Of a DNA stretch of 64,000 bases, positions 15,101 through 20,791 are shown in pieces. The DNA is from an uncultured Christensenellaceae bacterium (GTDB lineage: Bacteria > Bacillota > Clostridia > Christensenellales > UBA1242). The stretch lies in the NCBI GenBank assembly GCA_910587225.1, contig CAJULT010000003.1, positions 1 through 64,000 of the forward strand. The letters run 5' to 3'. A program made the translations under genes and the position numbers. The stretch's first letter is position 1; the number at the start of each line of letters is the position of its first letter. The notes under the pieces are model-generated. The model ran no database searches and was not told the DNA's origin. It was given only the letters and a program-made list of their open reading frames with translations.

Positions 15101-18052
15101 AGCAGTAGCAGTATTATCGTAATAGAAATCTCCATGAAGAAGAGAAGCTATGTTTGCATCTGTTAGGGCTATGGTAGTACCATTTGCCTTCTTGCTTTCA
15201 TCCTTGCTGAAATAATCAAATGATGAAGCTGTATTTCCAACTTTTGACGCATCAAATGCTGCATCCCAAGTTTTAGTTTCTGAATTGTAGTTAAGATAAT
15301 AGGTGTTATTTAAAAGAGTGATTGTGTCACCAACTTTAAAGGTTGACCAAGTTGTACTACCTTTGTCAGCAGTGATAACTACGCTGTATGTAATCTTATT
15401 CCAATCAGCAGGGTTAAAGTCAACTGAAAGCGCGTTTGCGCCGCCATAAACATCGCCCCACTTTGCGTCATATTGGAAAGTGCCAGTAGAAGAAAATTCT
15501 CTATCGCTATCTTTCCAAGCCCAATTGTTAAATCCGTTGTAACCAATCTTTTGGTAAAGACCAGCTTTGTTGATGTCAAGAGCTGCAAGTGCTTCGCTTT
15601 CGGCGTCATCATCCAATGCATATCTTGCCAATTTTTCCTGTTCGTGATAATATGTTTCAGTAGTAGCAATGCTGCCATCTTTTACTGAAACAGTGCCATA
15701 CTCGTCTTCACCTTCCGCAAAATTAATGGTAATTGTCTTTTGCTTAATCACAGGTTGAACAATAATTTCAGTGATTTCGCTGCCTTCATTTGCAAGTAAT
15801 GCAAGTACATTTGAGTTGTTTACAATTTCGCTAAGACTAGTCCCGCCTGAAAGGATAACTACCTTTCCGTTTTGCAAATACCAGCCTGCTAGATAGTACC
15901 CAGTTGCAATATTAATATTTTTTACATCGCTAGACATGGTATAAGTTACTGTTTTCCCAGATGCAGTTGCACCTGATGACGTGTAACCAGTGTCCACAAG
16001 CCCGCTTACTGCGTCTTCTTTTTGTCCATAATATTGGTCATTTCCGTTAAGAGAAGTTACATAACCAGTATTATCTACAACAAAATTTGCTTTCTTAGTC
16101 ACATACTTTATTACAAGAGTGCTATCAACTGCACCAAAAGTAACTGTGAATGTATCAGCAAATGTATCAACATTATCCCCGAAATTATCTTCTTTTGAAG
16201 GTTTTAAATCCTCGGTAGCACCATAAACAAGTGCAGGTTCATTGCCCTCAGATTGATCTATGAGCAAATATTTAGCAAGATCTAAATTTTTGTTTATAGT
16301 CAGCGTTGCTTTGTCGTTTGGTCTATACTGTCCTTCTGGTGAAACTGTAATTTCGCCAAAGAAGCCTTTGTTGTCACTTGTGCTATTAAACCCGTCTTTG
16401 TTTGAGAATAGCAACTCTCCATCTACATAAACTTCATAGTTAAGAGAGTAAACTTGAGCAATAGCTTTAAATTTCACCTCATATCTATAACCTCTAGCAG
16501 CTGCAGAAGTTTGATCTTTAATTTCAAGAGGGAAGCTGAAAATACGTCTTCCTTGATCCTTATTAGTACTCTCGTCCACTGTGAAAGTGATTGTTTTGCT
16601 TTCTATTTCATCGCCAGCTTCATTATAATCATATCTGGTTACTGTAAGTGCATTAAATCTATAATATCCATTTTGAAGCATTGAAACATAAGCATATCCG
16701 CCTTCAAGGCTTGCTGTAACAGTTTTAGAAGCTGTTGTACTATCTGCATATGCATTGTTGTATTTTGCAGCAACACTTGCAAGCTCGTCTGTAGACTCAA
16801 AACCACCGTAAGTATCATGTTCAACACTTAAATCAATGTTATATGTAAGAGTGGTAGCCCTAACGCAAATCACAGGTGCTTCACTGTTCGCTACTAAGCT
16901 GTATGCCTCAAATCTGTAACCATAGTGATATTGATGTCCATTAATTAAATCTTCCGGTCTATCCATTGGTGTGCCTTTAAGTGTGCTAGCATCCCATTCT
17001 TTAAGACCTGTTGCATAGTATGTCACAACATACATATCGTTTTCTTGCTCTGCAGTCGCCTTAATTATCAAATGGCTTTGAACTTTAACATTTGCATATC
17101 CATTTTCAACCGCAACCGCTTGTCCGTTCATTGTAATATTCCAGTTTACATTTTCGCCATCTATTTTAAGCGCAATATCTTGACGGCTAAACACTAAGAA
17201 TATATCACCATGTCCTACAACATAGTCAAGCGTAATAGTATAGTTGTAAGTACCTGTAGCCGCGCCATTAGTTCTAGTTACAGTATACTTTGTAGGATTA
17301 TATGTATCATAATATCCGTTTTGGAATACTGGATATACTCCCGCCTCTGCATTTGCAGGAAGAGAGGTAGTAACATCACGTCCAGTTGTTCCGTTCCCCA
17401 CAAAGCCATAACCAAGATTTAAAGTAAAGGAAATCGTAATAGTATTAGCACCATTATGTTGTGCAGTAGCCGAATAGTCATAATCGTTTGAAACAGGAAC
17501 GGTCTCCTCATTAATAGTATTGTTTACGATATTGGTCTTTGTTCCTTTATACTCAACAGAAGTACCATTATCAATTACACTGAAATTGCTAATTGCATTA
17601 TCTACAACAAACTTGTCTGTTCCGCTTGCACGAAGTTTGATATTTGAACTTGTGTAGTTGTTTGCAGTCCATTTAGTGTAAATGGTATAAGATGCCGCAT
17701 CTGATTCAGTCACTGCTCTGTTGTAAGATGGCACGCTGCCATAAGCCACGCTGCCATAGCCATCCCCCATAAAATTTGGAAGAGGGATTGTAAAGCCTGC
17801 ATCCATGTATAAACCTGCAAGGGTATAACCTGTACGAGTAAGATTGAATAGCGCTTTCACGTCCTCAATGGACATATCGTTGCCGCAATTTTTCCAGTCA
17901 GTTCTCTTAGTAGGGTCGCCATAACCATAATCTACAACAACCTTATAATTCTTTGTAGCCCAAGTAAAATTACATAGGTAACCTGAAACAAGACCACTTG
18001 AGCTAAACGAAAAGCCCTCCTTTACAACGAAAGCGCCACCCTCTGCGTTCAT
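131..18052 (-). CDS. Giant repeat surface protein, C-terminal 5,973 residues (InlB-B/MBG/YDG/GLUG modules, TM anchor)
   Basis: This is the main body of a cell-surface protein, probably an adhesin; the exact role is unknown. Alternating modules are visible: Flg_new/InlB B-repeat-like units (pattern GYxxxGW, then TLYAIW), MBG/YDG-like units (KxYDGxxx...GDxVxVSGxY...NYxL) and many small beta-rich units. Residues about 1,020-2,870 and 2,960-4,575 are two diverged copies of one super-module. Near the end, a GLUG-type segment (GRGTSNDPYIIGSAQDLAFM...) precedes one strong TM helix and a run of seven arginines; there is no LPXTG motif, so it is membrane-anchored rather than sortase-linked. The Met at 18052 has no ribosome site and no signal peptide. 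The frame stays open for 31 codons upstream, to a TGA at 18146-18148, beyond which the signal-peptide-bearing 301-residue segment continues in the same frame. The two parts are therefore almost certainly one gene. Confidence 0.85.
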   Translation of the reverse strand: MNAEGGAFVVKEGFSFSSSGLVSGYLCNFTWATKNYKVVVDYGYGDPTKRTDWKNCGNDMSIEDVKALFNLTRTGYTLAGLYMDAGFTIPLPNFMGDGYGSVAYGSVPSYNRAVTESDAASYTIYTKWTANNYTSSNIKLRASGTDKFVVDNAISNFSVIDNGTSVEYKGTKTNIVNNTINEETVPVSNDYDYSATAQHNGANTITISFTLNLGYGFVGNGTTGRDVTTSLPANAEAGVYPVFQNGYYDTYNPTKYTVTRTNGAATGTYNYTITLDYVVGHGDIFLVFSRQDIALKIDGENVNWNITMNGQAVAVENGYANVKVQSHLIIKATAEQENDMYVVTYYATGLKEWDASTLKGTPMDRPEDLINGHQYHYGYRFEAYSLVANSEAPVICVRATTLTYNIDLSVEHDTYGGFESTDELASVAAKYNNAYADSTTASKTVTASLEGGYAYVSMLQNGYYRFNALTVTRYDYNEAGDEIESKTITFTVDESTNKDQGRRIFSFPLEIKDQTSAAARGYRYEVKFKAIAQVYSLNYEVYVDGELLFSNKDGFNSTSDNKGFFGEITVSPEGQYRPNDKATLTINKNLDLAKYLLIDQSEGNEPALVYGATEDLKPSKEDNFGDNVDTFADTFTVTFGAVDSTLVIKYVTKKANFVVDNTGYVTSLNGNDQYYGQKEDAVSGLVDTGYTSSGATASGKTVTYTMSSDVKNINIATGYYLAGWYLQNGKVVILSGGTSLSEIVNNSNVLALLANEGSEITEIIVQPVIKQKTITINFAEGEDEYGTVSVKDGSIATTETYYHEQEKLARYALDDDAESEALAALDINKAGLYQKIGYNGFNNWAWKDSDREFSSTGTFQYDAKWGDVYGGANALSVDFNPADWNKITYSVVITADKGSTTWSTFKVGDTITLLNNTYYLNYNSETKTWDAAFDASKVGNTASSFDYFSKDESKKANGTTIALTDANIASLLHGDFYYDNTATALTIDTKYTPNIYKFYISYVGYEIFKPEGAIEAEDGRYYVEVAYGDEASALANFDLTRPGYKIAKWVNKDNHNTIYAELVDDVLKYNVYAPTSVSVDGVTVVAIWTRDEAAYVTASVDETEYDVYYIGQDQTFATATLSSDFTKYGKSEGIEIVAGNTLENGDKVVKAYWANKNDLETPVCEGNILTLKNVKDSGTYVYVVVLQAGSSPLTDSTAEYKVLSDEVNVTIKKNQLVIKDEVLKTYYTGTSEFVAANGNDYGTVYFMYNADGSTDNTNAVTFGAELENSERFVITGDVFNIGSGYSARRYFVEDASLDNFTGWAGSDATGKYILRNNVTIDAHPIIINVSGKGFYTGMNHTANIDSIETSTVYDIINGKGYTFTAVVRTPDEAEGAPRPYDASELVLELKVTNAKGEDVTANFVATISGSYTIEEATTSNAYIYNVGVRYLTASNGTLNELALSYPDAHYILRVTNIYVGNTALTAADKWESGLSFFNYAVGGNTVLTLTGNGTAGLTIAVKQGENVKFDVQVEVMTANSKLNLLGILNSNGLDLANMLKTMTAKGSERLSGVEMTSPSAIYYAVFTDARAVTLDYNNDKSTASKVIYLSSSDETGVTETLPTWTGFEFTGWTCDSGLTATEISADGNVTGHSFTVADGIGMLTATANWTLLAPTTGEGKIITLTASETSQNITLDQILGSVTNYNGKISYTYILKKGATTLATVTDLTNGIYTFSSVTSATAGKDYSLTVKAVYGGETQETTVDFEIIVNLVDISSYSFDTTEYVYDNIDFASSITAKLMVGGQLKNFAIGANNGGITFKIENSARQVVTQIKNAGTYYITLQAEETIYTISATKELTITVSQAEYVFGVGSEEGVNYLTPVTFTKEFSSAETDADRQTTVTLKRGENVVVSFDRVPGEAVGEYPLTNPTSTNPNYTFRVVGNDSKFIITKTAAKLAVEIKNQLSMVYNGQTVDTVKATYDPATGWTLSVHAGAGEALASSPITLYSVKEVEGSKNYSQVTTNLDTALADFAFAIVSGKNVGSYALSVDVREGQTPSTYAGIEFFGGNTNFTITQATITVTSITKTFDEDTRFEWNSLATEQNTTLVVSGIAEGDDVTISGVLGGVTVGEWDVKNCNFTTTGESGNYKLGSYPNKATIEKSNVAVTIDATTKSFAYGTIKEGDTVAILKGLLGLTVTTENGALALANDYVTLSDTFTIVTADDKAVTYSNGDALYAGEYKVTFTFTSDNYQNANTTKTINITVTKGVIDLDGTKVEKPYDATTDLPKGLEWNMVGLVAGDDVTVTGSYASSEVGDVKLNVNLAGDDAVNYDLGKVPMGKITEKGFSFKTEHNMAFANDGNEKENPTSETFAVAYSSGESAATDFINAINAHKKTRTGYTQTGWTFDGGKLVDTANADALIQAAIAAGDDALLLTAVWVADDITITVKANNATIKNGSEVVTTVTIKYFESLTLDIACLEGYRVDGYTFTGAVYGNVTAPEKLNTTSITLNNVTEGGTLTINVVKIKINVTLDLSEAAAVANATTSWTDNAQSFDYDVTDFALPTVTTTANTYNFVNWTFGETEYTDQELLDMVKAFNGVEAITEDMSITFVAHFTPAPLTLNVTGANASVKVTDEDGQEISLTKNNVVYGQNVIVTVTGAEGWKFMGASLASGNATIVLVETGKTNATFNVNNITESTTITLDMQEIEITFSAESGIEDLVGTSLVSGWTGNVTIKYSEAKSGTLEDYFANFTVTDNTYEQKAWLVGGKEYAFTDNILTQLLGVTGVEGGSVIDADFTFDTALKPKWVGVTYTITFDGNDGTIEGSATTTVEFGKALTTPNATRTGYSLASWNNAQDGTGSETYKNGNVYKTVSDDRTLTLYAIWGVQRSGLEITYDSNVESVEYTISGAEGETGVTVEDTVVITINFKAGYEYNSYELVSGSLDADKGSAVFTKPNTLTIKGLVAEGGNIVINITSKASTYNFVVTTEDYEKVNGTNEFAIVFGQAYSTSLLENADVTRGGYELVGFTDGTTQYVTKTETGWTYVDDTYKVAGDTEVYPVWKRVASYYEVEIDATTDATYTGVEQTILNVLNMKVGGATTALDAELTNGDKIVRTYWVLVEDENKTFVCEGSELKLTNAGEGDYRFVIEFNDERTGEKFEVRSKADSHVTIAKANLSWTDANLTGYYTGSKVYSPTNAAQNGHAVVGSNAATDVTLVRFELVDDNGIYGVGQHNVRAYITLANGLDNYANVKGDGQTGYYIDLDTTKATIEASDITITVTGQGFYTGAAHKMAKENWKVSTAIAGLDLSKFDFSISLQTADGQVGINKVLTGEATFAAMLGENVATSNFKVTIVSEYEIVEAKEGEVTTTTLKVNDFTLAGITADAHGATLTIGNLTVGGSGVALGGADFFTHSDDSGIVFTISNNGSANITIVARAGEEIKFTVTVNGGTYTYLTYGVSDEITEEVLKTNLQTLTAIPTKAVANIVAGGEDYAFVVTNVKAIKVLNGDKDAEFSYVYAEIGGSAVDLANPTWKGFDFTGWTKADGIVTDKTAETIAVEAGANILPVSISASWTIAEIETTKSDVKFTPDASETEKVEITISDVIGTIENETTDLSYSYAFYRKAKVEGGEDVLLGNGNSIQIAANTDSDGDYYVVITASKAGYTNGTKQVNFSVEVKLISLTMTSNAKASYEYANKDLRDQITVTLTFNGDSETSVTKTLAEMIDADNIWFTGNEMKNVGSYTFTLGANEKIYSFTADTIETSVTKLVYALTADDVKDLFKYFGEKDTTVEVDGVKYLTTTISPLGEDITVYMTREEGETVGTYALTVEKHTLDTNYEINNNDNRTYEIKKVGGLVVEANGELTKVYNGKPTTIEPELVDGKWVLQAYEGASPVGDPVELTLSERTGSDTTKPLADDAVAKALEGVTFSIASALNAGKYEITISVSADAGYTSVAFKNATYYEITKAVIDVTSVVKEFDTSADFTWTSGTTNSVTLTQTGILAGEEVTISGQFADKHAGEDKVVTLNATLGGANAGNYQLKSETTTGQITAKAAIANVEINKTEFVYGEISEADLASILEKVGVKTFTLGTDDATENEYVSLDALLAYTEANLSSSRHLNVKAAGYTLTVTVVSTDYDIAVKTFTFTIKVTAKGISLGSDVITKEYDGKETLPSVEWNLSEVLAGDQVGVSGSYTNKENVTSEQPLDLNLTGTDKANYDIVAPQPTGKINPTTVILVANYNTETFVNDGQSIDNSHPQFEFAYPFSDTVTDIMTTLTPSTRGVGYEVIGWKYNGAEIDASSLTTVLKAAFDNGKTLTIDAVWKRGEVKVTINPSNAQITAPSGVTSEGHVYTLPYFTDATEFTVTGDSGYKLGSVTTTSGVVTDVIGGTRTGGAFTLSQVRTDATVEVVMEDIMVNVTINVNRPQYAKSITVEGETEEADDTLTVKVTYTQAKSAANSLLPVLTATSGTYKNATFTYVKGVAETELTTETLATLVGELDEDGAFTFTAKWVGEDYKLTLNLNEGEFTDGTTTKTINAVYGEELTFPEAVRDGKVCSWKTGDDVYSDGSVLTTVGTKNGSVYELTLVGEWHNRAYELTLEFGSDISVFVNNAKVESGSKYTLTYGDPAHQFVVVTNAGYGFTYSFTNASDIEAGGATVNGSTISVKNIINNTTMTIESVANENDITLQATNSTIESVTVDGVSTTIVDGVIKAHTGKTVVVTFVAGSGYSFSESDTSLTGSGSMTTVIVDGKAVVTLTGFTDAATITAKPGAKKNNVTVSGNNFDYVMVGGTRVNAQGGVVSGIETGSELSVTVVAKYGFKDITVNATGATATVSVAENFDDAEKVFKITYTITDFTGDFSLAFSAIAREYNFTIASEDDSMGTVTPESATVAFGGKINLRAVAKEGYQFAGWYVGDIRLDKTTTQNNFEFVLSETYKAALESDEEIVILAKFSLAKADMTISAGRFGDLAIETEYNSEIHASTVVADTQSTKSVNYGSQVRITINPYSGYEVDTIKLLGKGGNTLNNDDYLIEGGMIAFRFDIDSPHSISVTFKASEAVIKVQAGVSFNYNIKYGTTQGGTVYLTTDGVSADLTDSLYFKYDEADDDKIMGARYSVKSYTGGTLRFIVTRAEGYEFTFLSKTEGINITDAPVGSDGNSRVYTVTGYKGGDDIELQAIFTKKTNKIDVYFVDENNQRLPSGAIFVDQSGFVVANNNGFSNVEIFAVSGEDVNVDIYTNLNYEFWKKNGSVYNASSKITIDKYNDIADCKPLSDGYRQKISFTISNVVNDGTIEIFVAPKKYSVKFMSEGRQQGPTVENVTYGTPLPIQDMSRYLPAGRDEFLFKGYFTMELGQGNQYVDETGILTGNWMETGYTWNGAGYETAPHYEEGSHGNGTFYLYAAWHFSKAKISISFVPEGLKDEALINSITVTEIVTSLSSQTSWTTSEDLFYAEVRAGAEIVVSAYDFEGYIFQHWLVTYNGDEATQIMPTDKICRIPTQEGSVSIKAVYFAAFNLEAFDQGLGELNNGCGEVYIEQNSNRVDPKVGLNTKYAYTLVARAKYGYSFLGWINLLDNSVIDTPLSYTTIRDDAGNILYYEYKLAFAPTETPISYRAIFEGDPVDAIVDTSKLDGYGDILSVKVNGEEIVDYTSNFEIKYGDTIEIAIKTIYGYRIKWVGAPQFVSGDGVYRYVAKAADASQAPGGKLIIAITPEATAQEVTFFFDFTVDGRHDLEALQIAGHLSYREGGRVITIANGTKIVTLYGKPVDIDVSFMPNFKFGSIRVMIGGMEYDVSSIYVDVIKHINLTTDILSRYGSIYGEEYTATIIFDFARMLWTDEEYRSEELRGRGTSNDPYIIGSAQDLAFMAYAVNSGLVNSEGLRYADANYLVTADIKLGGKYWVPIGTKENPFNGIIGLGAHTIDGLLLYKTYIPNTSFGGLIWYMTSNAQIVQSTTSLALIIGLVCGGIALILLLILLIVLRRRRRRRKLEELANS

Positions 18053-18145
18053 TGCGTACGCACGAGAGTGAAGTTGAGCGCCATAGTTTGGAATGTTAGG
18101 AGCAGCAACATATGTACCCGAGCTATTTACAAGGTAGCCATAGTT

Positions 18146-19051
18146 TCAAACTGCAGTACCTAAAGCCGTCTTAGAAGTGTACTTATAAGCAGCTCCGCCA
18201 TTTAAGTTGTATTGTACAGCGTAACCCTGCGCGCTTGCAGACCCGCTACCAACTGTTAAAGTACCAGCTATTGCGGATTCGGTAGTGTAATGTGCAGTCT
18301 TGCCATCACGGCTCCCACCGCGATAAATTTTAGTTGTGCTATCAACAGTTCCAATGCCGTTTCCACCAGCAGTGTTGTAGCAGTTTATTATGTACGCTCC
18401 CGTCGTCTTTCCAGCCAACACACCAAAGTTGTTTGTAGCAACACTTGAATTGTTAACCACGTCGCCTACCGTCAAGTCATAAATAATGGCAGAGCCGCAT
18501 GCGCCAAAAAGTCCCGCAACTCCACTCGCACCATTATAGATTGACTCATCTATAAGTCGAATACTTTTAATTGTGTGCTTGTTTCCGTTAAATACACCTT
18601 TGAAAGTAGTAGTACTATTCCCTATTGGCGTCCATAATGAAGAGGAAAGGTCAATGTCTTGAGTTAGCTCATATTTGCCGCTCACATAGGTTGGATTTCC
18701 AACCATTACCATATACGACAAAAACGCCAAGTCATCGGCGCTCTTAATTTGATAATAGCCATTTTCCGTGTTGACATTCAAGCTTGTTGAAGCGAGTGTG
18801 TCTGCATTGCCAAACTTAGACACCCAGTTATTCCCGCCGCTCACAACCACATCAGCCTCGGTTGGAATTTCCGTCTTCGCTTGGGTTGGCGCTTCACTTA
18901 CGCTTTCATCGGCAAAAGCCTGCACTACACGCGTTGATGTGTCAGCACCCAAACTAGCATCTCCTTTTAGTGATGGAATAAGACAGCCAACGCCTCCCGC
19001 AAGAAGCATAGCCGCCATACAATAAAGCCCTTTGAAAAATTTCCTCTTCAT
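18146..19051 (-). CDS. N-terminal 301 residues of the giant surface protein (signal peptide plus GLUG-like domain), ended by an in-frame TGA
   Basis: The start is well supported: AAAAAGGAG lies 7-8 nt before ATG. Residues 1-30 form a signal peptide (MKRKFFKG, then a hydrophobic core), followed by a Thr/Glu/Pro-rich linker. A GLUG/M26-type segment follows (YYQIKSADDLAFLSYM, then LTQDIDLSSSLWTPIGN and FxGxFNGNKHTI) and resembles the segment at the far C-terminus of the downstream part. The reading ends ALGTAV-TGA and continues in the same frame as NYGYLVNSSGTYVAAPNIPNYG. A single TGG-to-TGA change (Trp), a sequencing error or stop-codon readthrough would each explain the split. Taken alone, this would be a secreted fragment with no anchor. 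Confidence 0.85.
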   Translation of the reverse strand: MKRKFFKGLYCMAAMLLAGGVGCLIPSLKGDASLGADTSTRVVQAFADESVSEAPTQAKTEIPTEADVVVSGGNNWVSKFGNADTLASTSLNVNTENGYYQIKSADDLAFLSYMVMVGNPTYVSGKYELTQDIDLSSSLWTPIGNSTTTFKGVFNGNKHTIKSIRLIDESIYNGASGVAGLFGACGSAIIYDLTVGDVVNNSSVATNNFGVLAGKTTGAYIINCYNTAGGNGIGTVDSTTKIYRGGSRDGKTAHYTTESAIAGTLTVGSGSASAQGYAVQYNLNGGAAYKYTSKTALGTAV

Positions 19052-19090
19052 TGAAATTCTCCTTTTTGAAATTTAGCCAAAAATACCCTC

Positions 19091-19150
19091 TTTGACTTAT
19101 GATTAATTATATAATAATCAGCTCGACAAAAACAAACAAAATAAGTCAAA
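19091..19150 (-). promoter_or_regulatory. Promoter/operator region of the giant surface protein gene
   Basis: A TATAAT -10 box (minus strand, 19106-19111) lies about 55 nt upstream of the start codon; the -35 is unclear. A perfect 10-bp inverted repeat, TTTGACTTAT at 19091-19100 and ATAAGTCAAA at 19141-19150, brackets the -10, as expected for an operator. Function is inferred from position only. Confidence 0.4.
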
Positions 19151-19378
19151 TTTATTGTTTTTAAAAAATATATTTTTAATCTTAAAAAATCGAATTAAAA
19201 AATATTTTTTCAGCATTTTTAAATAATTATTTTTAAATTCATTTTTTGAGATTAAAATTTTAAAAATTATGCATATTTTTTTAATTTTTTTAGCATTTTT
19301 TATTATTTTTTCATTAATTAATTTTAAAATAAAAAAATAATACTCAAAAATTGAGTGTTATTTGATTTTGTAAAACAA
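19151..19378. other. AT-rich intergenic stretch with one hairpin
   Basis: This is very AT-rich DNA between two divergent genes with no coding signal. The one notable element is a 12-bp stem with an AAA loop at 19336-19362 (AATAATACTCAA / TTGAGTGTTATT), upstream of the trpS promoter. It could be an orphan terminator blocking divergent read-through. Confidence 0.4.
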
Positions 19379-19407
19379 TTGACTTAAAACCTAAAAAGCC
19401 TTATAAT
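19379..19407 (+). promoter_or_regulatory. Sigma-A promoter of trpS
   Basis: TTGACT at 19379-19384 and TATAAT at 19402-19407 are separated by 17 nt. The 5' leader would be only about 30 nt and leaves no room for a T-box. Confidence 0.85.
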
Positions 19408-19442
19408 GAAAATATAAAACTTTAAAAAGAGGAAAATTTTTT

Positions 19443-20495
19443 ATGGCAGAAACTATTCTTTCAGGCATCAGACCAACCGGAAATTTGCATTTAGGACACT
19501 ACTGCGGCGCGATATCTCAGCTTGTTGAACTTCAAAATAAAGGAAGCTACGACAACTTTTTTGTTATGATTGCGGATGCACAAGCGCTTACAGACAACGC
19601 AAAGAATGTTGACAAAGTTAAAAATAATGTTATTCAAGTTGCTATAGATTTAATAAGTGCAGGCATAGATCCAAATAAAGTTACCATATTTATTCAGTCA
19701 CAAGTTCCCCAGCTGCACGAAATGACCGACTATTTTTTAAATCTTGTTACCCTATCTCGCCTAAAACGCAACCCGACTGTTAAAGAGGAATTAAAGCAAC
19801 GAGGCTTTGAAAACAGCCTACCTGTCGGCTTTTTAACCTATCCGGTAAGCCAAGCAGCCGATATTTTGGCGTTTTCTACCACATTAGTACCTGCCGGAGA
19901 TGACCAAAATCCAATGCTTGAGCAGTGCCGCGAAATTGTTCACACTTTTAATTCTACTTACGCTTCAATATTTACTATGCCTAAAATTATGCTCCCTTCT
20001 AGCAAAACCCAAGCGCGCCTTCCAGGACTTGACGGAAAACTCAAAATGAGCAAGTCAGCAGGAAACGGAATAAATCTTTGCGATGACGAGGCAACAGTAA
20101 AACAAAAAATAATGAATGCCTATACCGATCCAAATCATATTAAAGTATCAGATCCCGGTCAAATAGAAGGAAATGTCGTATTTACCTATCTCGATGTATT
20201 TTGCAAGGATGAGCATTTCGCGAAATATTTGCCCGACTATAAAAACCTTGCCGAGCTTAAAGAACACTATCGCCGCGGCGGACTTGGTGATGTAAAAGTT
20301 AAAATATTTTTAAATAACATTCTACAAGAACTTCTCACACCTATCCGCGCAAAAAGAGCGGAGCTTGAAAATAATATTGATAATGTATACGATATGCTTT
20401 TTGAAAACGGAAAGAAAATGCGCAAAATAGCACAGGCAAAAATAGAACAAATGCATGATGCAATGGGAATAAATTATTTAAAATATAGAAAATAA
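19443..20495 (+). CDS. trpS: Tryptophan--tRNA ligase
   Basis: This class I aminoacyl-tRNA synthetase charges tRNA-Trp in the cytoplasm. The protein is 350 residues, normal for bacterial TrpRS. It opens with the family signature SGIRPTGNLHLGHYCGA, which contains the HIGH-type motif, and has KMSKSAGN (KMSKS loop) near residue 200, plus the GDDQNP segment of the catalytic core. AAGAGGA lies 9 nt before the ATG and a consensus promoter lies just upstream. It is monocistronic, with a terminator 15 nt downstream. Nothing unusual was seen. Confidence 0.98.
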   Translation: MAETILSGIRPTGNLHLGHYCGAISQLVELQNKGSYDNFFVMIADAQALTDNAKNVDKVKNNVIQVAIDLISAGIDPNKVTIFIQSQVPQLHEMTDYFLNLVTLSRLKRNPTVKEELKQRGFENSLPVGFLTYPVSQAADILAFSTTLVPAGDDQNPMLEQCREIVHTFNSTYASIFTMPKIMLPSSKTQARLPGLDGKLKMSKSAGNGINLCDDEATVKQKIMNAYTDPNHIKVSDPGQIEGNVVFTYLDVFCKDEHFAKYLPDYKNLAELKEHYRRGGLGDVKVKIFLNNILQELLTPIRAKRAELENNIDNVYDMLFENGKKMRKIAQAKIEQMHDAMGINYLKYRK

Positions 20496-20509
20496 ATAAA
20501 AAAATATTA

Positions 20510-20548
20510 AAAAATACGCAAAAAAATAAATAAATTGCGTATTTTTTA
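20510..20548 (+). terminator. Terminator of trpS
   Basis: The stem AAAAATACGCAA / TTGCGTATTTTT is followed by a T run, 15 nt after the trpS stop. Confidence 0.8.
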
Positions 20549-20643
20549 TTGATTTTAATTAAATTTATTTAAATTATTTTTATAAAAAATAATTATAATT
20601 TTTGACGGAATTTTTTCGCTCTAAAAATTAGCCGAAATTCCAC

Positions 20644-20673
20644 TTGACAGAAGCGCTAAAAAAATGCTAAAAT
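20644..20673 (+). promoter_or_regulatory. Promoter of tRNA-Gly
   Basis: TTGACA at 20644-20649 and TAAAAT at 20668-20673 have an 18-nt spacer; the -10 ends 9 nt before the tRNA. Confidence 0.8.
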
Positions 20674-20682
20674 AAGGCATAT

Positions 20683-20757
20683 GCGAAAGTGGCCTAGTGG
20701 TATGGCATCAGCTTCCCAAGCTGAGGATCGCGGGTTCGAATCCCGTCTTTCGCTCCA
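20683..20757 (+). tRNA. tRNA-Gly (anticodon CCC)
   Basis: The full cloverleaf is visible: acceptor GCGAAAG/CTTTCGC with T discriminator and encoded CCA, anticodon arm TCAGC-TTCCCAA-GCTGA giving anticodon CCC, and T arm CGGG-TTCGAAT-CCCG. It reads GGG codons. It has its own promoter and terminator. Confidence 0.97.
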
Positions 20758-20761
20758 TGCA

Positions 20762-20790
20762 AAATACGTGCCTTACGCACGTATTTTTTT
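20762..20790 (+). terminator. Terminator between tRNA-Gly and radC
   Basis: The stem AATACGTG / CACGTATT is followed by a T run. It lies between convergent units and probably serves tRNA-Gly; the A-rich left side may also help end radC. Confidence 0.8.
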
Positions 20791-20791
20791 A

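Noticed and set aside
18146..18148. TGA read as tryptophan genome-wide (code 4 or 25)
   Set aside because: TGA ends normal genes here, e.g. 28294-29190 (ATGA overlap), 33932-34771 and 46001-46180.
19408..19442. T-box leader before trpS
   Set aside because: The promoter leaves only about 30 nt of leader; no room for a T-box.
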